Positions 33,689-46,420 are shown, numbered from the stretch's first letter. The stretch: 64,000 nucleotides of DNA from Erinaceus europaeus (GCF_950295315.1 NW_026647563.1:62001-126000); one strand, 5' to 3'. Program-made: numbers and translations. The notes: generated by a model from the sequence alone, not told the origin.

Positions 33689-33701
33689 AGCAGCCATATT
33701 T

Positions 33702-34261
33702 TGAATTTCCAAGAAGTATGATTTGGATAGTTTGCGTGAATACAATGCATACATTTCTTTACAAACATAACCAATACTAATTTAGTACTTTATTATATTT
33801 TCTATATTATTATTTTTTCCTTGGCAATTATTCTGTCTGCTGAAGTTTGCTTGCTATATGCTTTGCTTGAATATTTGATGACTGTCTCATTTCCAGTTTA
33901 TACTTTTAGTTGAATGATTCCATAATGTAGCATTTCTGTATAGAGAGGGTTGTTTTATGTCTGAGTGAAGGTTTCCATTTGCATGAATGGAATGCAGGTT
34001 GTTCTTGCAGGAGCATTCTTCATGCAGGAAGGGTGGGAAAGAGGCTATAGACTGGGGAAATGGTCCATTAGGCCGTGAAGTAGAGTGCAAGGGTTAAAGG
34101 TGGGCTCAAATAACAGATCAAACAGTGTTAAATCCTAATTCTGTCATTTACAACTATATGACTTTGAAAAATTCAAGAAAATCCTATGTGCCTCCTTTCA
34201 TTTAGTTCTAAAAAGTTGGTGAGCTATCTCCCTGGACCAATAATATGTATTTAAAATAGCA
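33702..34261. other. No feature recognised
   Basis: Unique-looking DNA. Confidence 0.5.
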
Positions 34262-34595
34262 TGCAGGGAGTCAAGTGGGAGGATATCTGCTTAAGCACAC
34301 ATATTACCAAGTGTATGGACCCAGGTTGAGTCTCCTCTCCATACCTGCAGAAGGTCCACTTCATGAGCAGTGAAGCAGGTCTGTAGGTGTCTATCTTCCT
34401 CTCTCTATCTGCTATTCTCCCTCAGTTTCTTTCTGTTCTGTCTAGTAAAAAAGAAGATGAAGAAGGAGGAGGAGGAGGAGGAGAATGGGAAGAAGAAACT
34501 CACCATGAATGCTGGTTTTATAGTGTCAGCAGCAAGCCCCAGCAATAACCCTGTGGCAATAAAAAATAATAATAAATTAAATAAGTAAATAAAAT
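34262..34595 (+). mobile_element. SINE A2-like with GGA microsatellite
   Basis: Sense SINE: aagcacacatattaccaagt, gagcagtgaagcaggtctgt, a CT body, an (AGG)n tract at about 34454-34485, then the A2 3' block (gccccagcaataaccctgtg) and an AAT-rich end. Confidence 0.82.
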
Positions 34596-35023
34596 GTGTA
34601 GCAATTTTGGAAATGGAGGTAGACTGCAAGTACAGGTCAGGGCAGCAAGAAGTTTCTAGAAAGAAGTCTTGTCAAAGGCAAAAGGGTCAGTCATATGATT
34701 GTAGAGAGGAATATGTGGTATGAAGGCAAAAGAGAATGATAGAGAACAGGTGAATTTCCCCAGGAGAAGTGCAGGACCACCTCACACGAGAGACTTGCGT
34801 GGATCAGCAGGATGGGTAGCTTCTAGATGGTGGGAAGAAGTGCAGCAGCTGCCCCTCACCATTCACTCTTGGATAAAACTGCACATGCAAGCCTCTAAAC
34901 TAAGAATTCTTACTGAGAAGATTCAGAAACTAAAGGTTATTGGGTGGTATGGCGTGGTACTATGTGAACATTATCATTGAGAATACTAGATAATATGTAA
35001 TTGATTATATTCATTTGTCAGTG
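34596..35023. other. No feature recognised
   Basis: The frame 34720-34980 is open but shows no family resemblance. Confidence 0.45.
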
Positions 35024-35036
35024 ACACATTGATTTA

Positions 35037-35326
35037 TTATTTTTTTGCTGTGTATTTATATTTATTTATTCCCTTTTGTTGCCCTTGTTGTTTTATTGTT
35101 GTAGTTATTATTGATGTTGTCGTTGTTGGGTAGGACAAGGAGAAATGGAGAGAGGAGGGGAAGACAGAGGGGGGAGAGAAAGATAGACACCTGCAGACCT
35201 GCTTCACCACTTGTGAAGTGACCCTCCTACAGGTGGGGAGCCGGGGGCTTGAACCGGCATCCTTAAGCCAGTCTTTGCACTTTGCACCACGTGTGCTTAA
35301 CGGAATGCGCTACCACCTGACTCCTG
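35037..35326 (-). mobile_element. SINE A with target duplication
   Basis: Antisense full-length SINE A. Flanks acattgatttatt (35024-35036) and acactgatttatt (35327-35339) differ at one position. Confidence 0.88.
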
Positions 35327-35339
35327 AAACACTGATTTA

Positions 35340-35956
35340 TTTTAACTTTCTGATATTTTAAATAATCTGTGGCATTAAACTTTCTCTAACTACTCATTTT
35401 TAAAGCCATCTTAAGAGAGATTTGCTGTTTGTCTTTTCAATACATTTTTATTTTTTTAGAGAATATTTTCTAGTCAACATTTAAAAAATAGTACATAGTC
35501 AACCTTCTAGAAGATAAAGAGAAGATAAAATTGCTCCTGGAATTTTGAAAAACCAAGCATAGTAAGATGTTGGGTTTTATCCAAAAAAGTGAAAAATTCA
35601 TTTTTTCACTGAACCAGTTAAGTTAATTGAATTAGAAGACCAATTATGTGAGACATTCATTCTCCTGAAGTAAAGGTAAATCCTGAATATGCCTTAATTA
35701 CTCATATTTCTCTTAAGGTTTAAATCAAAGCAGTCAATTCAAGTTAGGTTCCAGTTAAAGTTTAATCAGGTCCATATCAACACAAAAGGGCTGTGTCTGC
35801 AGTATTCATAGCTCGAGATTTCCACAGTATGTTTGGAATCAAGGAATATCTTGAGAATTCTAAAGAGTTCTACACATCCTGGTACCCATATTGTATGTAG
35901 TTGTTCTTGAGAGCTGGAAGCCCTGTTTTTTCTTGTAGGTTTTCCCCATCTTTTTC
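35340..35956. other. No feature recognised
   Basis: AT-rich upstream flank of the R/L1 unit. Confidence 0.5.
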
Positions 35957-36015
35957 TTTTTTATATTTTTATCTTATTTATTTATAAAATAGAAACATTG
36001 ACAAGATCACAGGAT
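35957..36015 (-). mobile_element. Extreme 3' end of family R, antisense
   Basis: ttatttataaaatagaaacattgaca then agatcacaggat matches the antisense R ends at 26740 and 44330. Only about 55 bp is present, and it abuts the L1 5' UTR head to head. Confidence 0.75.
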
Positions 36016-39000
36016 GGGCAGGGCTATGGAGCTGCAGCAGCTGTGTTTCTCTCCTCTCCCAGGTCAACTAGGAATTCCAAGAGGAGATCACTTGGAACTG
36101 CAACAAGACAGGACTAGAAAGACTTCAGGAACCCACCAAATCACCGGTAAGTGCAAACATCTGTGGCTCGTGGACAGAGAGGAGCCTAAGGAGAGAATGA
36201 ACTGCTGATAACAGTTTGGTAGTTTCCTGGTTGAGGCACCACCTCCAGCCTGTTTTACCAACAAAAAGACTGAAGGAGACCACTCCCCTAAGAATCCCCA
36301 AATGCAATTGTGAGTCTCCATTGCTATTGCCCTCAAAGGCTAGAGCAGCAGAGGGGAGGCCCTGTACTGACATCTGCATACAGAGAACTGACAAGGAAAC
36401 TCAGGAGAAGATCTACAACCTGGTGCCCTAATGGTGGGCTGTATAGTGGGAGCATTTTCACATTGTTCTTCTGATGAGAACATGGTGAATAATTGTCTCA
36501 GAAACTACAGACTATAAACAGGACTTGTTTAGAAACTCACAGGGACCAGCAGTGCTGCCAGACTTGGAAGAGAAACTGAATTGAGCCCAGAGTTTTAGAT
36601 CCTTCTGGTGTGAGAGTCTCTTTGCATAACCACTGGATTATATCTGCCACACCCTGATTTACCTCTTGGTCAGGAGAGAGTAATTAAACTAAGAAGCCTA
36701 CTACAGGGAAGAAAAAGAATAAAAGAGGCTTTTAACAGCCACTGTGCTTGAACTCAGAGATTGAAATAATATTGAAACAAATGTAAATTTCCACAATTGT
36801 GAACTCTTTAAGTACCTTACTTAGACACAAGTCAATCCAGGCAAGAGTGATCAGTAATTTGAAAGTACTGAGAGAGGGACCTCATAACATACTATTTAGA
36901 ATGGTTAAATAAACAAGAAGAAATATTGGGGAAATGAACCAGAACAAAAGTCCACCTAAAAGCCCCCCAAAGGTTGAAGCACAGAACAATGAGGTCAACA
37001 TCCAAACACTAGTTAAGAAAATAGTCACAGGAGTAAAGAGTTTGAAAGAATTATCATCAGAAATTCAGAAACAATAAATGAGACTCTGGAAGAAAACACT
37101 AATTATCTTAAGGTTATTAGAGAGCTGAAAGCTGAAATAGCTGAGCTAATAACACAACTAGCTGAACAAGCTAATACTGTCAGAAAAGGGTGACTAAATA
37201 GCGGAACTACAGAAAAAAGCAGAGGGGAGAGAAAATATAATAAATGAGACTGAAAACAGAATTAGCAAGATTGAGGATGAATTAGAGACAACTAAGAAAG
37301 AAACAAGAGAACTCAAAAAAGAGATTAAGAGATACTAAAACAACAACAGAGACATGTGGGATGACTCCAAAAAAATAATATAAGCATCGGCTTACTAAAG
37401 GAAGAAAGAGAGGGAGGGGAAGAAAGCATTCTTCAGGACATAATAGCTGAGAACTTCTCTAGTAGAGACAACACAAAAGATATAAAGGTTAGCATAGATG
37501 CTAAATATTGAACAAAATTCTAGCCAACCAGCTACAGCAGTATATTAAAAATATTGCTCATCATGACCAAATGGGGTTTCTCCCAGGCATGCAAGGTTGG
37601 TTTAATATATGTATATCAATCAATGTGATCCACCACATCAATGAATGCAAGACCAAAAGTCACATGGTTATATCAATAGACGTAGACAAAAACCAACATC
37701 TCTTTATGATCAAAACACTACAAAAATGGGAATAGGTGGAAAATTCCTCAAGATAGTGGAGACTATATATAGCAAACCTACAACCAACATCATGCCTCAG
37801 TGGTGAAAAACTGGAAACATTTCTCCTCAGATCAGGTACTAGACTGGGCTGCCCTCTATCACCATTACTATTCAACATAGTGCTGGAAGTTCTTGCCATA
37901 GCAATCAGGCAGGAACAAGGAATTAAAGGGATACAGACTGGAAGAGAAGAAGTCAAACTCTCCCTATTTGCAGCTGACATGATAGTATACATACAAAAAC
38001 CTAAGGAATCCAGCAAGAAGCTTTTGGAAATCATCAGGAAATACCATAATGTGTCAGGCTACAAAATTAACATTCAAAAGTCAGTGGAATTCCTCTACGC
38101 AAACACTAAGTTAGAAGATGAAATACAGAAATCAATTCCTTTTACTATAACAACAAAAACAATAAAATATCTAGTAATAAACCTACCAAACAGTGAAAGA
38201 CTTGTATACTGAAAATTATGAGTCACTACTCAAGAAAACTGAAAAAGACACAAAGAAGTGGAAAGATACTCCATGTTCATGGGTTGGAAGAATTGACATA
38301 ATTAAAATGAATATACTACCCAGAACCATATACAAATTTAATGCAATCCCCATCCAGATCCCAGCCACATTTTTAGGAGAATAGAACAAATGCTACAAAT
38401 GTTTATATAGAACCAGGAAAGACCTAGAATTGCCAAAACAATCTTGAGAAGAAAGAACACAACTACAGGCACAACACTCCCAGATCTCAAATTGTATTAT
38501 AGTGCCACTGTAATCAAAACTTTGGTATTGGAACATGAATGGATACACTGACCAGTGGAATAGTATTGAGAGCCCAGAATTAAGCCCTTATAGCTATGGA
38601 CATCTAAATTTTGACAAAGATGCCCAGACTATTAAATGGGGAAAGCAGAGTCTCTTCAACTAATGGTATTGGAAAAATTGGGTTAAAACATTCAGAAGAA
38701 TAAAACTGAAACACTATATTTCACCAAACACAAAAGTAATTTCCAAGTGGATCAAGGGCCTGGGTGTTAGACCAGAAATTATCAGATACTTAGAGGAAAA
38801 TATTGGCAGAAATCTTTTCTGCATGAATTTTAATGACATCTTCAATAAAACAATCCCAATTAGAAAGAAGACTAAGGCAAGTATAAACCTATAGGACTAC
38901 ATCAAATTAAAAAGCTTCTTCACAGCAAAAGAAACCACTACCCAAACAAAAAGAACTCTCACAGAATATATAAAGCATTTGCCAAACTCAAAAATAAGAA

Positions 39001-39876
39001 CACAAATGACTCCATCCAAAAATGGAGAGAGGACATGGACAGTATATTCACCACAGAAGAGATCTAAAAGGCCAAGGAACACATGAAAAAAATGCACCAA
39101 GTCTTTGTCAGAGAAATGCAAATAAAAACAACAATGAGATACCACTTCATTCCTGTGAGAATGTCATACATCAGAAAAGGTAGCAGCAACAAATGCTGAG
39201 AGGCATGGGGTCCATGGAACTACCCTTCACTGCTGTTGGGAATATGAATTGGTCCAACCTCTATGGAGAGAAGTCTGGAGAACTCTCAGAAGGCTTGAAG
39301 TGGACCTACCCTATGCTCCTGTAATTCCTCTTCTGGGGAGATATACTAAGGAACCCAGTACACCTATCCAAAAAGATCTGTGTATACCTATGTTCATAGC
39401 AGCACAATTTGTAATAGCCAAAACCTGGAAGCAACCCAGGTGTCCAACAGCAGATGAGTGGCTGAGCAAGCTGTGGTATATATACACAATGAAATACTAA
39501 CTACTCAGCTATTAAAAATGGTGATTTCACCATTTTCAGTCCGTCTTGGATGGAGCTTGAAGAAATCCTGTTAAGTGAAATAAGTCAGAAACAGAAGGAT
39601 GAACATGAGATGATCTTACTCTCAGGTAGAAGTTGAAAAACAAGATCAGAAGAGAAAACATAAGTAGAACCTGGACTGGAGTTGGTGTATTGCACCAAGG
39701 TAAAAGACTCTGGGGTGGGGGGAGGGTAGAGAGTACAGGTCCTGGAAAAGGATGACAGAGGACCTAGTGGGGGTTGTATTGTTATGTGGAAAACTGAGAA
39801 ATGTTATGCATGTACAAACTATTGTATTTATTGTCTATTTTAAAACATTAATCCCCCAATAAAAAAAATTTTAAAG
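36016..39876 (+). mobile_element. L1 with 5' UTR and 3' end, large internal deletion
   Basis: 5' UTR 36016 to about 36933, then an ORF1 start at 36934 (MNQNKSPPKSPP) and a broken coiled-coil region to about 37490. There aaggtt joins agcatagatgctaaatattg, which belongs to the ORF2 RT domain. ORF2 then runs, with several frameshifts and stops, to about 39640, followed by a 3' UTR, AATAAA and an A-rich end. The ORF1 C-terminus, the endonuclease and the first part of RT are absent, probably over 2 kb. The RT motif reads FAADMIVY instead of FADDMIVY, so a catalytic aspartate is lost. A dead element. Confidence 0.92.
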
Positions 39877-39984
39877 AGTGACTGTGCCAGATGAGCCCCC
39901 TCAGCCCCATCCCACCCCAACTTCCTGGTTTTCCTCTAAGAATATTTACTATTTTCATCTCTCTTTGCCATAGAGAAATCATTC

Positions 39985-40272
39985 TCGTGTCCAGGCTATG
40001 GTGCACCCAGTTAAGCTCACATCGTAGTAAGTGTAATGACCTGCGCAAGGATCTGGATTTGAGACCCTGGCTCCCCTCTTGAGTGGCTGGGGGGAGGAGT
40101 GCTTCACAAGCAGTGAAGCAGGTATGCAGTTGTTTATCTTCCTCTCTCAATATCCCCCTCTTCTCTAAATTTCTGTCTCTATCCAATAAAATGGAAAAAA
40201 ATGGCTACTAAGAACGGTGGATTTGTAATGCTGGCACTGAGTTCCTGAGATAACCTGGAATTGATAGAAAGA
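39985..40272 (+). mobile_element. Diverged SINE A2-like copy
   Basis: Sense copy: ccaggctatggtgcacccag, aaggatctggatttgagacc, cacaagcagtgaagcaggta, a CT body, aatggctactaagaacggtg and an A-rich end. Confidence 0.75.
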
Positions 40273-40277
40273 AAGAA

Positions 40278-40530
40278 AAAAATCATAGGATAAGAGGGGT
40301 AAATTTCCACACATTGCCCATCCCCAGAGCTCCATATCCAATACCCTCCCTTGATAGCTTCCCTATTCTTTAGCCCTCTGGAGTATGGAAGCAGAATCAT
40401 TCTGGCGTGCAGAAGGTGGAAGGTCTGGCTTCTGTAACTGCTTCCCCGCTGAACATGGGTGTTGGCAGGTTGATCCATACTCCCAATCTGTCTTTCTCTT
40501 TCTCTAGTGGGTCAGGGATCTGGGGGAAGC
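40278..40530 (-). mobile_element. Family R 3' fragment, antisense
   Basis: aatcataggataagaggggt, tccctattctttagccctct, tgcttccccgctgaacatgg and tctttctctttctctagtgg are antisense R. It is 5'-truncated, and its A-rich 3' end is replaced by gaaagaaagaaaaaa of the preceding SINE. Confidence 0.8.
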
Positions 40531-40714
40531 AGGTTTTTGTTTGTTTATTTGTGTTTTGTCAGATGAAGTCTCATTAAATTTCCTTGTATTTTTGTAACCA
40601 TCTTAAAAGAAATTTCAGTGAAGCTGATTTTTAATGGTATTAAGTTGTGAGAGTGTACATATGAGAGAATGAATGGGGGAGGGGGAAGAAGGATGCAGAC
40701 AGGTAAAGATTGAG

Positions 40715-40858
40715 AGTCAGGACTGGCAAAAGAACTCCCGTGAATAGTGTGCTATTTGCCAGGTGAGTAACCCAGGCTCTATCCCCACCCTCACTGCACT
40801 GAAGTAAGCTTCAGAGCTGTGCTCTCTTTTTACCTGTCTCTGTCTCTAAAAAAAAAAT
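40715..40858 (+). mobile_element. Old SINE F
   Basis: Sense: gaatagtgtgctatttgcc, aggtgagtaacccaggctct, gagctgtgctctctttttac, a CT stretch and an A run. Confidence 0.5.
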
Positions 40859-41114
40859 GAGATCAACCATTTAAAAGTTGTAGAACACAAGTGCTTGTGT
40901 CTTGGTAGGTACACTTTTCTGAGGCTAATTTTCTTTGGGGAAAACCTTTCAGTATCCAATATCATTATATTGATATTATATAAACAGGCATCGATTTTTG
41001 AGAAAGAAAAGTATAAGGAGACACCCCTGCCTCCCTCAGACATGTGATTTGCAAGGCTTGGTATTTTATTGCTGAAGGCAGACTTCTGGATGGCTGCCAT
41101 TTGTTTATTTATTG

Positions 41115-41203
41115 ATATATATATATATATTCAAATAACAATATGTGTATTTTTATGCATCTATACACGTGTGTGTGTGTGTGTGTATGTGTGTGTGTGT
41201 GTA
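41115..41203. repeat. AT and TG microsatellites
   Basis: (TA)n at 41115-41131 and interrupted (TG)n at 41169-41203. Confidence 0.9.
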
Positions 41204-41236
41204 TCTGAAAGATAGTTCCATTTTGAGTTGTGCACT

Positions 41237-41590
41237 TCTTTTTTTTTTTTTTTTTTTTGCCTCCAAGGTTATCACTGGGGCTCGATGCCAGCACTACAAA
41301 TCCACTGCTCCAGGAGGCTGTTTTCCCCATTTTGCTGCCTTTGTTTTTGCCCTTGTTGTGGTTGTTATTGTTGTTATAGCTGTTGTCATTGTTGGATACG
41401 ACAGATAGAAATGGAGAGAGGAGGGGAAGACAGAGGGGGAGAGAAAGATAGACACCTGCAGACCTGCCTCACTGCCTGTGAAGAGACCTCCTTGCAGGTG
41501 GGGAGCTGGGGGCTCGAACCAGGATCTTTACTCAGGTCCTTGTGCTTTATGCCATGTGCGCTTAACCTGCTTTGCTACCGCCCAGCCTCC
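41237..41590 (-). mobile_element. SINE A2
   Basis: Antisense A2: a T run, gcctccaaggttatcactgg, ctacaaatccactgctccag, the AAC-rich part, then head gctaccgcccagcctccc. Confidence 0.88.
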
Positions 41591-41591
41591 C

Positions 41592-42998
41592 CTAGGGTGA
41601 AACACTTTTTAACAAAGTTACAGAACCTAGATATAGACCAGGGCCCATGGAATAGGGCACATGTGTACATGTATCCATAAGTCATGAGAAAATAAATACT
41701 TAAATACTTTAAAGTAAAAGTGTGCAATAGTCTGCAGTGACTCAATATAAGTACAGCTAACAAGTAGAAAGACAAAAAAAAAAGTACTTAAGCAAATAAT
41801 TAAATATTTTCTGCTTAGATCTAGATAGTCTCCTCACCTGCTTCCTGTTTCACTTCCCTTAATCACTCTAAGTCTAACCCTGTCAGATAAAGTAAGGACC
41901 ACAAAAGCTAGATAAGGGCAAAAATCCAGCACAATTTAATGATAGCCCTTTTGGTCAATATCAGGCCATCCCATCATACGGAGCCCTAATCAGGGAATCT
42001 TAGGACTCCCACATAGATCAGACGGGCCTAGATACCTAACAGGTCCCTCTCTCCACTGTCACTGGTCATCTTCATCAGGAACAACATCATAAACCCTCTT
42101 GCGGGCCTCGACAGGACCTTGCCCTCAATGTGCAGCAACAATGGTACAAACTGCCCCACTTCCCAAAGGAAGGCTGGGTGAACATACTCTGCCATTCAAG
42201 GAAGACTGGTACTAAAATGAGTGCAGCCTAGAATGTTCCTATCTATGACCATGGAATGTGAGATCAGACAGACAGGGATATAGAAGTTACACAGGCTCCT
42301 GAACTAAATATAAACAGACATGGACCCTGGGTAATTAATGGTATTTACATACTTATGCCATATTTGGGAGCTACTTTTTGCCCTGATCCAGCTTTCTAGT
42401 CCTGTTTCTAACTCTGACACTATCATCCCAGACAATACTGTTACCCACTTGTATGTTATCTGTGGGGTTCAGGCAAAAATTAGTAGTCATGGGCCCCTCA
42501 GATTAACTTAAATTAGACTTCCTAGCTTCTTCCAACATGAAGACCCCAAATCTCATCTGCTCTATTTTTACCTTTAGGTTCCTAATTATTAGACAATTTG
42601 TTCTGCTTTATATCTTAATGCTTTTCAGCTACCAAGTTGCAGATGCTACCATGATGCCAACCTGACTTCCCTGGGCTGACAGCCTTGCCAACACTGGATA
42701 AGAAATCCCACTTCCCCAAAGCCCTTCCGCACTAGGGAAAGATGGAAACAGGCTGGGAGTGTGGATCAACTTGCCAATGCCCATGTCCAGCAGAGAAGTA
42801 ATTACAGAAGTCATACTTCCCTCCTTCTGCTCCCCCAAAAGATCTTTGGTCCATACTTCCTGAGAGAAAAAGAATAGGGAAACTTCCAATTGAGGGAGTG
42901 GGATACAGAACTCTGGTGGTGGGAATTGTATGGAATTGTACCCTTCTTATCCCACAATCTTTTTGATCATTATTAAATCACTAATAAAATTAAATGGA
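41592..42998 (+). mobile_element. Family R, longest single copy
   Basis: About 1.4 kb collinear with the copies at 4.0-5.4 kb and 2.8-4.0 kb: aacaaagttacagaacctag, ctaaccctgtcagataaagt, caacatcataaaccctcttg, tatttgggagctact, accaagttgcagatgctacc, ggtggtgggaattgtatgg, and the end cattattaaatcactaataa. No long ORF, no LTR-like TG...CA ends and no tRNA-like head are seen. Confidence 0.8.
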
Positions 42999-43278
42999 AA
43001 AAAGAATCTACCTGAGCAGTTGAAGCCCTGGACATAATAGTCAATCAAGTCAGTTAAGCTATTATAATGGCAAATTGTCAACTAGTATAAATATTCCTCT
43101 ACAAAGCTTTTAAAATGTTACTCATTCTAATGTATGAAGGCCACTTCTATGGTTTCAATTGTTGGTTTCATGCTGATGATGTGCTATTTTCAGCTGCATG
43201 TGCATCAGCCCCTTCCGTTTTCTTTTATTTCCTTTCCTTATTGATCACATTTTTTCATCTTTCATTAAGGCTCTGTAA

Positions 43279-43573
43279 TTTTTTGATTTTTATCATTTTT
43301 TAACATTTATTTTCCCTTTCGTTGCCCTTGTTGTTTTTTTACTGTTATTGTAGCCATTGTTGTTGTTATTGATGTCATTGTTAGGACAAAGAGAAATGGA
43401 GAGAGGAGGGGGAGACAGAAAGGGAGAGAGAAAGACACCTTCAGACCACCTTTACCACCTGCGAAGCGATTCCCCTGCAGGTGGGGAGCTGGGGGCTCGA
43501 ACCGGGATCCTTACTCTGGTCCTTGTGCTTTGTGCCACGTGGGCTTAACCCGCTGCGCTACCGCCCGACTCCC
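43279..43573 (-). mobile_element. SINE A with target duplication
   Basis: Antisense full-length SINE A. Exact aaggctctgtaa lies at 43267-43278 and 43574-43585. Confidence 0.93.
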
Positions 43574-43599
43574 AAGGCTCTGTAAATTTATAAGTCTCT

Positions 43600-43760
43600 G
43601 ACAGGGGAGATAATATAATGTTTATGCAGACAGACTCATGCCTGAGGCTTTGGTTCAAATCCCCCACACAGTCATAAGCCAGAGCTGAGCAGTGTTCTAC
43701 TAATATATATATCATATATATATATATATATGTATATAAATATATATAAATAAATAATAA
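43600..43760 (+). mobile_element. SINE D with AT-repeat tail
   Basis: Sense SINE D (gataatataatgtttatgca, gactcatgcctgaggctttg, gagctgagcagtgttc) ending in (AT)n at about 43702-43750. Confidence 0.78.
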
Positions 43761-44107
43761 AATAAACTATAAGCCTCTTCCTACATTTACTTTCTCCTTC
43801 TTTTTTACCCTCCGTATCCTACAAGTTATGTGATGAGGCCAATCACATTTATTTCCTACTGTCTGTTCTAATCATTGCCTCCTAGCATCAGTGTCATTGT
43901 TAGATTCTAAACAGGGGTTTGGAACATTCAGCTCACAGGCTATATGCAATCCATGAAATCATCTGGTCTGGTTCTGCCAAGGCAACCACAGGTGGGACTG
44001 GAAATTCAATCATTCTAGGAGCTAGTTCTCATAGAAACATTAAGTATTAATTTGTATGACACAAGAATGATCTTATATATATCTGAATGACCCTTTGTGG
44101 AAAAAAG
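43761..44107. other. Unassigned; possible ancient repeat
   Basis: ggggtttggaacattcagct ... gcaatccatgaaatcatctg recalls an old mammalian repeat but is too short and decayed to name. Confidence 0.4.
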
Positions 44108-44288
44108 GTTCTGATGGGACAGAAAGAAATTAAGAAGAGTGGGGTATATAAAGAGAAAGAGAGAAACAGACACAGCTGCAACCCTGCCCATGCCTCCCCT
44201 GCAGATGGGGACTGGGGGCTTGAACCTGGGTCTAAATTTATACAAAGTAACACATGGGATTAACTGGGTATATCACAACTTGGACCTC
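44108..44288 (-). mobile_element. Diverged SINE B-like copy
   Basis: Antisense: gggacagaaagaaattaaga, cacagctgcaaccctgccca, ctgcagatggggactggggg, cttgaacctgggtct. Confidence 0.7.
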
Positions 44289-44321
44289 CAGTCCACTTTC
44301 TCATGCCAAGTCCTGCTTCTT

Positions 44322-44700
44322 TTTTTTTTATTTATTTAAGAAAGGAGACATTCACAAAATCATAGGATGGGGGGGTACAACTCCACACAATTCCTGCCAC
44401 CCAATCTCCATATCCAATCCCCTCCCCTGATAGCTTTCCCATTCTCTCTCCCTCTGGGAGCATGGACCCAGGGTCATTGTGGGTTGCAGAAGGTGGGAGG
44501 TCTGGCTTCTATAATTGCTTCCCCACTGAACATGGGCGTTGACTGGTCGATCCATACTCCCTCCCAGTCTTCCTCTCTCTTTCCCTAGTAGGGTGAGTCT
44601 CTGGGGAAGTGGAGCTCCAGGACGCATTGGTGGGGTCTTCAGTCCAGGGAAGCCTGGCCGGCATCCTGATGGCATCTGGAACCTGGTGGCGTTTCCAGTA
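44322..44700 (-). mobile_element. Family R 3' half, antisense, relatively young
   Basis: Good antisense match from ttatttatttaagaaaggag to ggcatctggaacctggtggc. Near-repeats caagtcctgcttctt (about 44308) and caactcctgcctctt (about 44722) could be a target duplication, so the inserted unit may extend to about 44720. Confidence 0.82.
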
Positions 44701-44705
44701 GTTGG

Positions 44706-45424
44706 TGTCGGAACTCAGCAACTCCTGCCTCTTCTTTGGAACTCACACTCTAGCATGCACAATTCTTGCTTCTTCCTGAATATCTACTTCTTCTCATGTC
44801 TCTGTACTTTTCCCCTCCTTTTCCCCCTGCCAAATGAATTCCCATTTACTTCAAAGCCCAAATTAAAATTTAACTCTATATGATTTTCCTAACACTTGTC
44901 TCCCCAATTTAATTTGATCAATCTAACTTATATGTTCCCATGGCACTTGAAGAATATGTCCATTTTCTCCATCTGATCATTGCTGTTATTCTGATGTCTT
45001 GTGTTGTCTATACACATACACCCCCATCAGGGTGTGAGTAGAACTGTTATTTGTTATTCTTTTTCCCTCACTCCACACTATTGTCCCACTGGGGGATTAT
45101 GGAAACACAGTCACTACTGTTTAAAAAGCTTCACTTTTTCTGAATATACTGTTGATAGCCACAAGGTGAAAAAAAATCTTGAGTTACAAATGAAATTCCA
45201 AGACTACTCCATTTCTTTCTTCTTGCATGCATTCTATATGCAAATGCCACTAGTCACTTCTTAATTCAGTACGTACCTTTCTGGTCTTCAGCTGTTTTTA
45301 CTCTTTCCCCAAAGGCTTTATTATCACTTAATATTTAGCTTCTAGGCCTCTTCTCAGATTTTGATTCATATAAGAAGAAAAGCATAGCTCTGGGTATAAG
45401 CACCTCTCTCACTCTATTTCCTCT
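44706..45424. other. No feature recognised
   Basis: Unique-looking DNA. The frame 44539-44883 is R plus flank and not a gene. Confidence 0.5.
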
Positions 45425-45440
45425 TGAATTCTGATTTTTT

Positions 45441-45582
45441 ATTCAATTTTTTTTTTTTTTTTTTTTTTACCAGAGCACTGCTCAGCTCTGGCTAATGGTG
45501 GTGCAGGGGATTGAACCTGGGACTTTGGAGCCTCAGGCATAAGAATCTCTTTGCATAACCATTATGCTATCTACCCCTGCCC
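45441..45582 (-). mobile_element. SINE D with target duplication
   Basis: Antisense SINE D after a long T run. Exact tgaattctgatttttt occurs at 45425-45440 and 45583-45598. Confidence 0.93.
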
Positions 45583-45598
45583 TGAATTCTGATTTTTT

Positions 45599-46296
45599 TT
45601 TTTTTATGTTCCTGGGAAGCACTGACAATTGAGTCCAGTGAAGAATAAGAAATAGGTTTTGACATAACATGGAATCTACTTACAACCAGCCAAAGAACTA
45701 AATAAGAGGTGAGTCATTTTCTGAGTTGTAAGTGATTTTTAAATTGCTCATGAAAATAGAAGAAGAGTGTTAGCAGGAAAACCAGATAACTTGGGTGGAT
45801 AAGGGTAAGAAAGTCTTTACCATGTGGAATAGTTATCCACTGACATTATAATTCAGCAGTAGTTACTAGTAATTGAAAAATATCTGTGAGGTGAAATGTA
45901 GATTGATGGATTCAGTTTATTTGCCAATAGGGGAATGTCAGAATTTAAACTGGCCACACAGGACTGTAGTAAGCTTTGTCTTCTAAAGAAAAAGAACTGG
46001 ATAGGAGGGAAAGTAACTCTGTCCTGGAATACCAACAGAATTATTTTTTTCTTAAAGGCCAGTTTAAGTCTTCTTTCTCTGTACCCAACTGAATATAGAT
46101 TTCAGAGTACAGGGAAACAAAAGAATAAATATTCAAATCTAATAAATAAATGAACATTAAAAAAGCCTGTCCTGTTTAGATGTGTCATTATATACAATTT
46201 TAAATAGCACATGAAAATTGTTCTTAATTATTTTTATGAGTTCAGGTTATATGTACACACTATTTTACCTTTATCAAGCCCTATTTTCATTCATAT
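45599..46296. other. No feature recognised
   Basis: Unique-looking DNA. Confidence 0.5.
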
Positions 46297-46420
46297 AGAG
46301 ATAGAAAGAGTGAGAGATATCATAGCACCAGGTTGCTCCTGGAATGATGGCACTCCGTGTGATACCAGGATTCAAAGCAGGGGCCCTACTTCGTGAGCTA
46401 TTCCTCCAGTCCCTAATTAT
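46297..46420 (-). mobile_element. Old SINE fragment
   Basis: Antisense GA-rich start (gatagaaagagtgagagata), then ttgctcctggaatgatggc and a decayed head. Subfamily uncertain. Confidence 0.45.
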
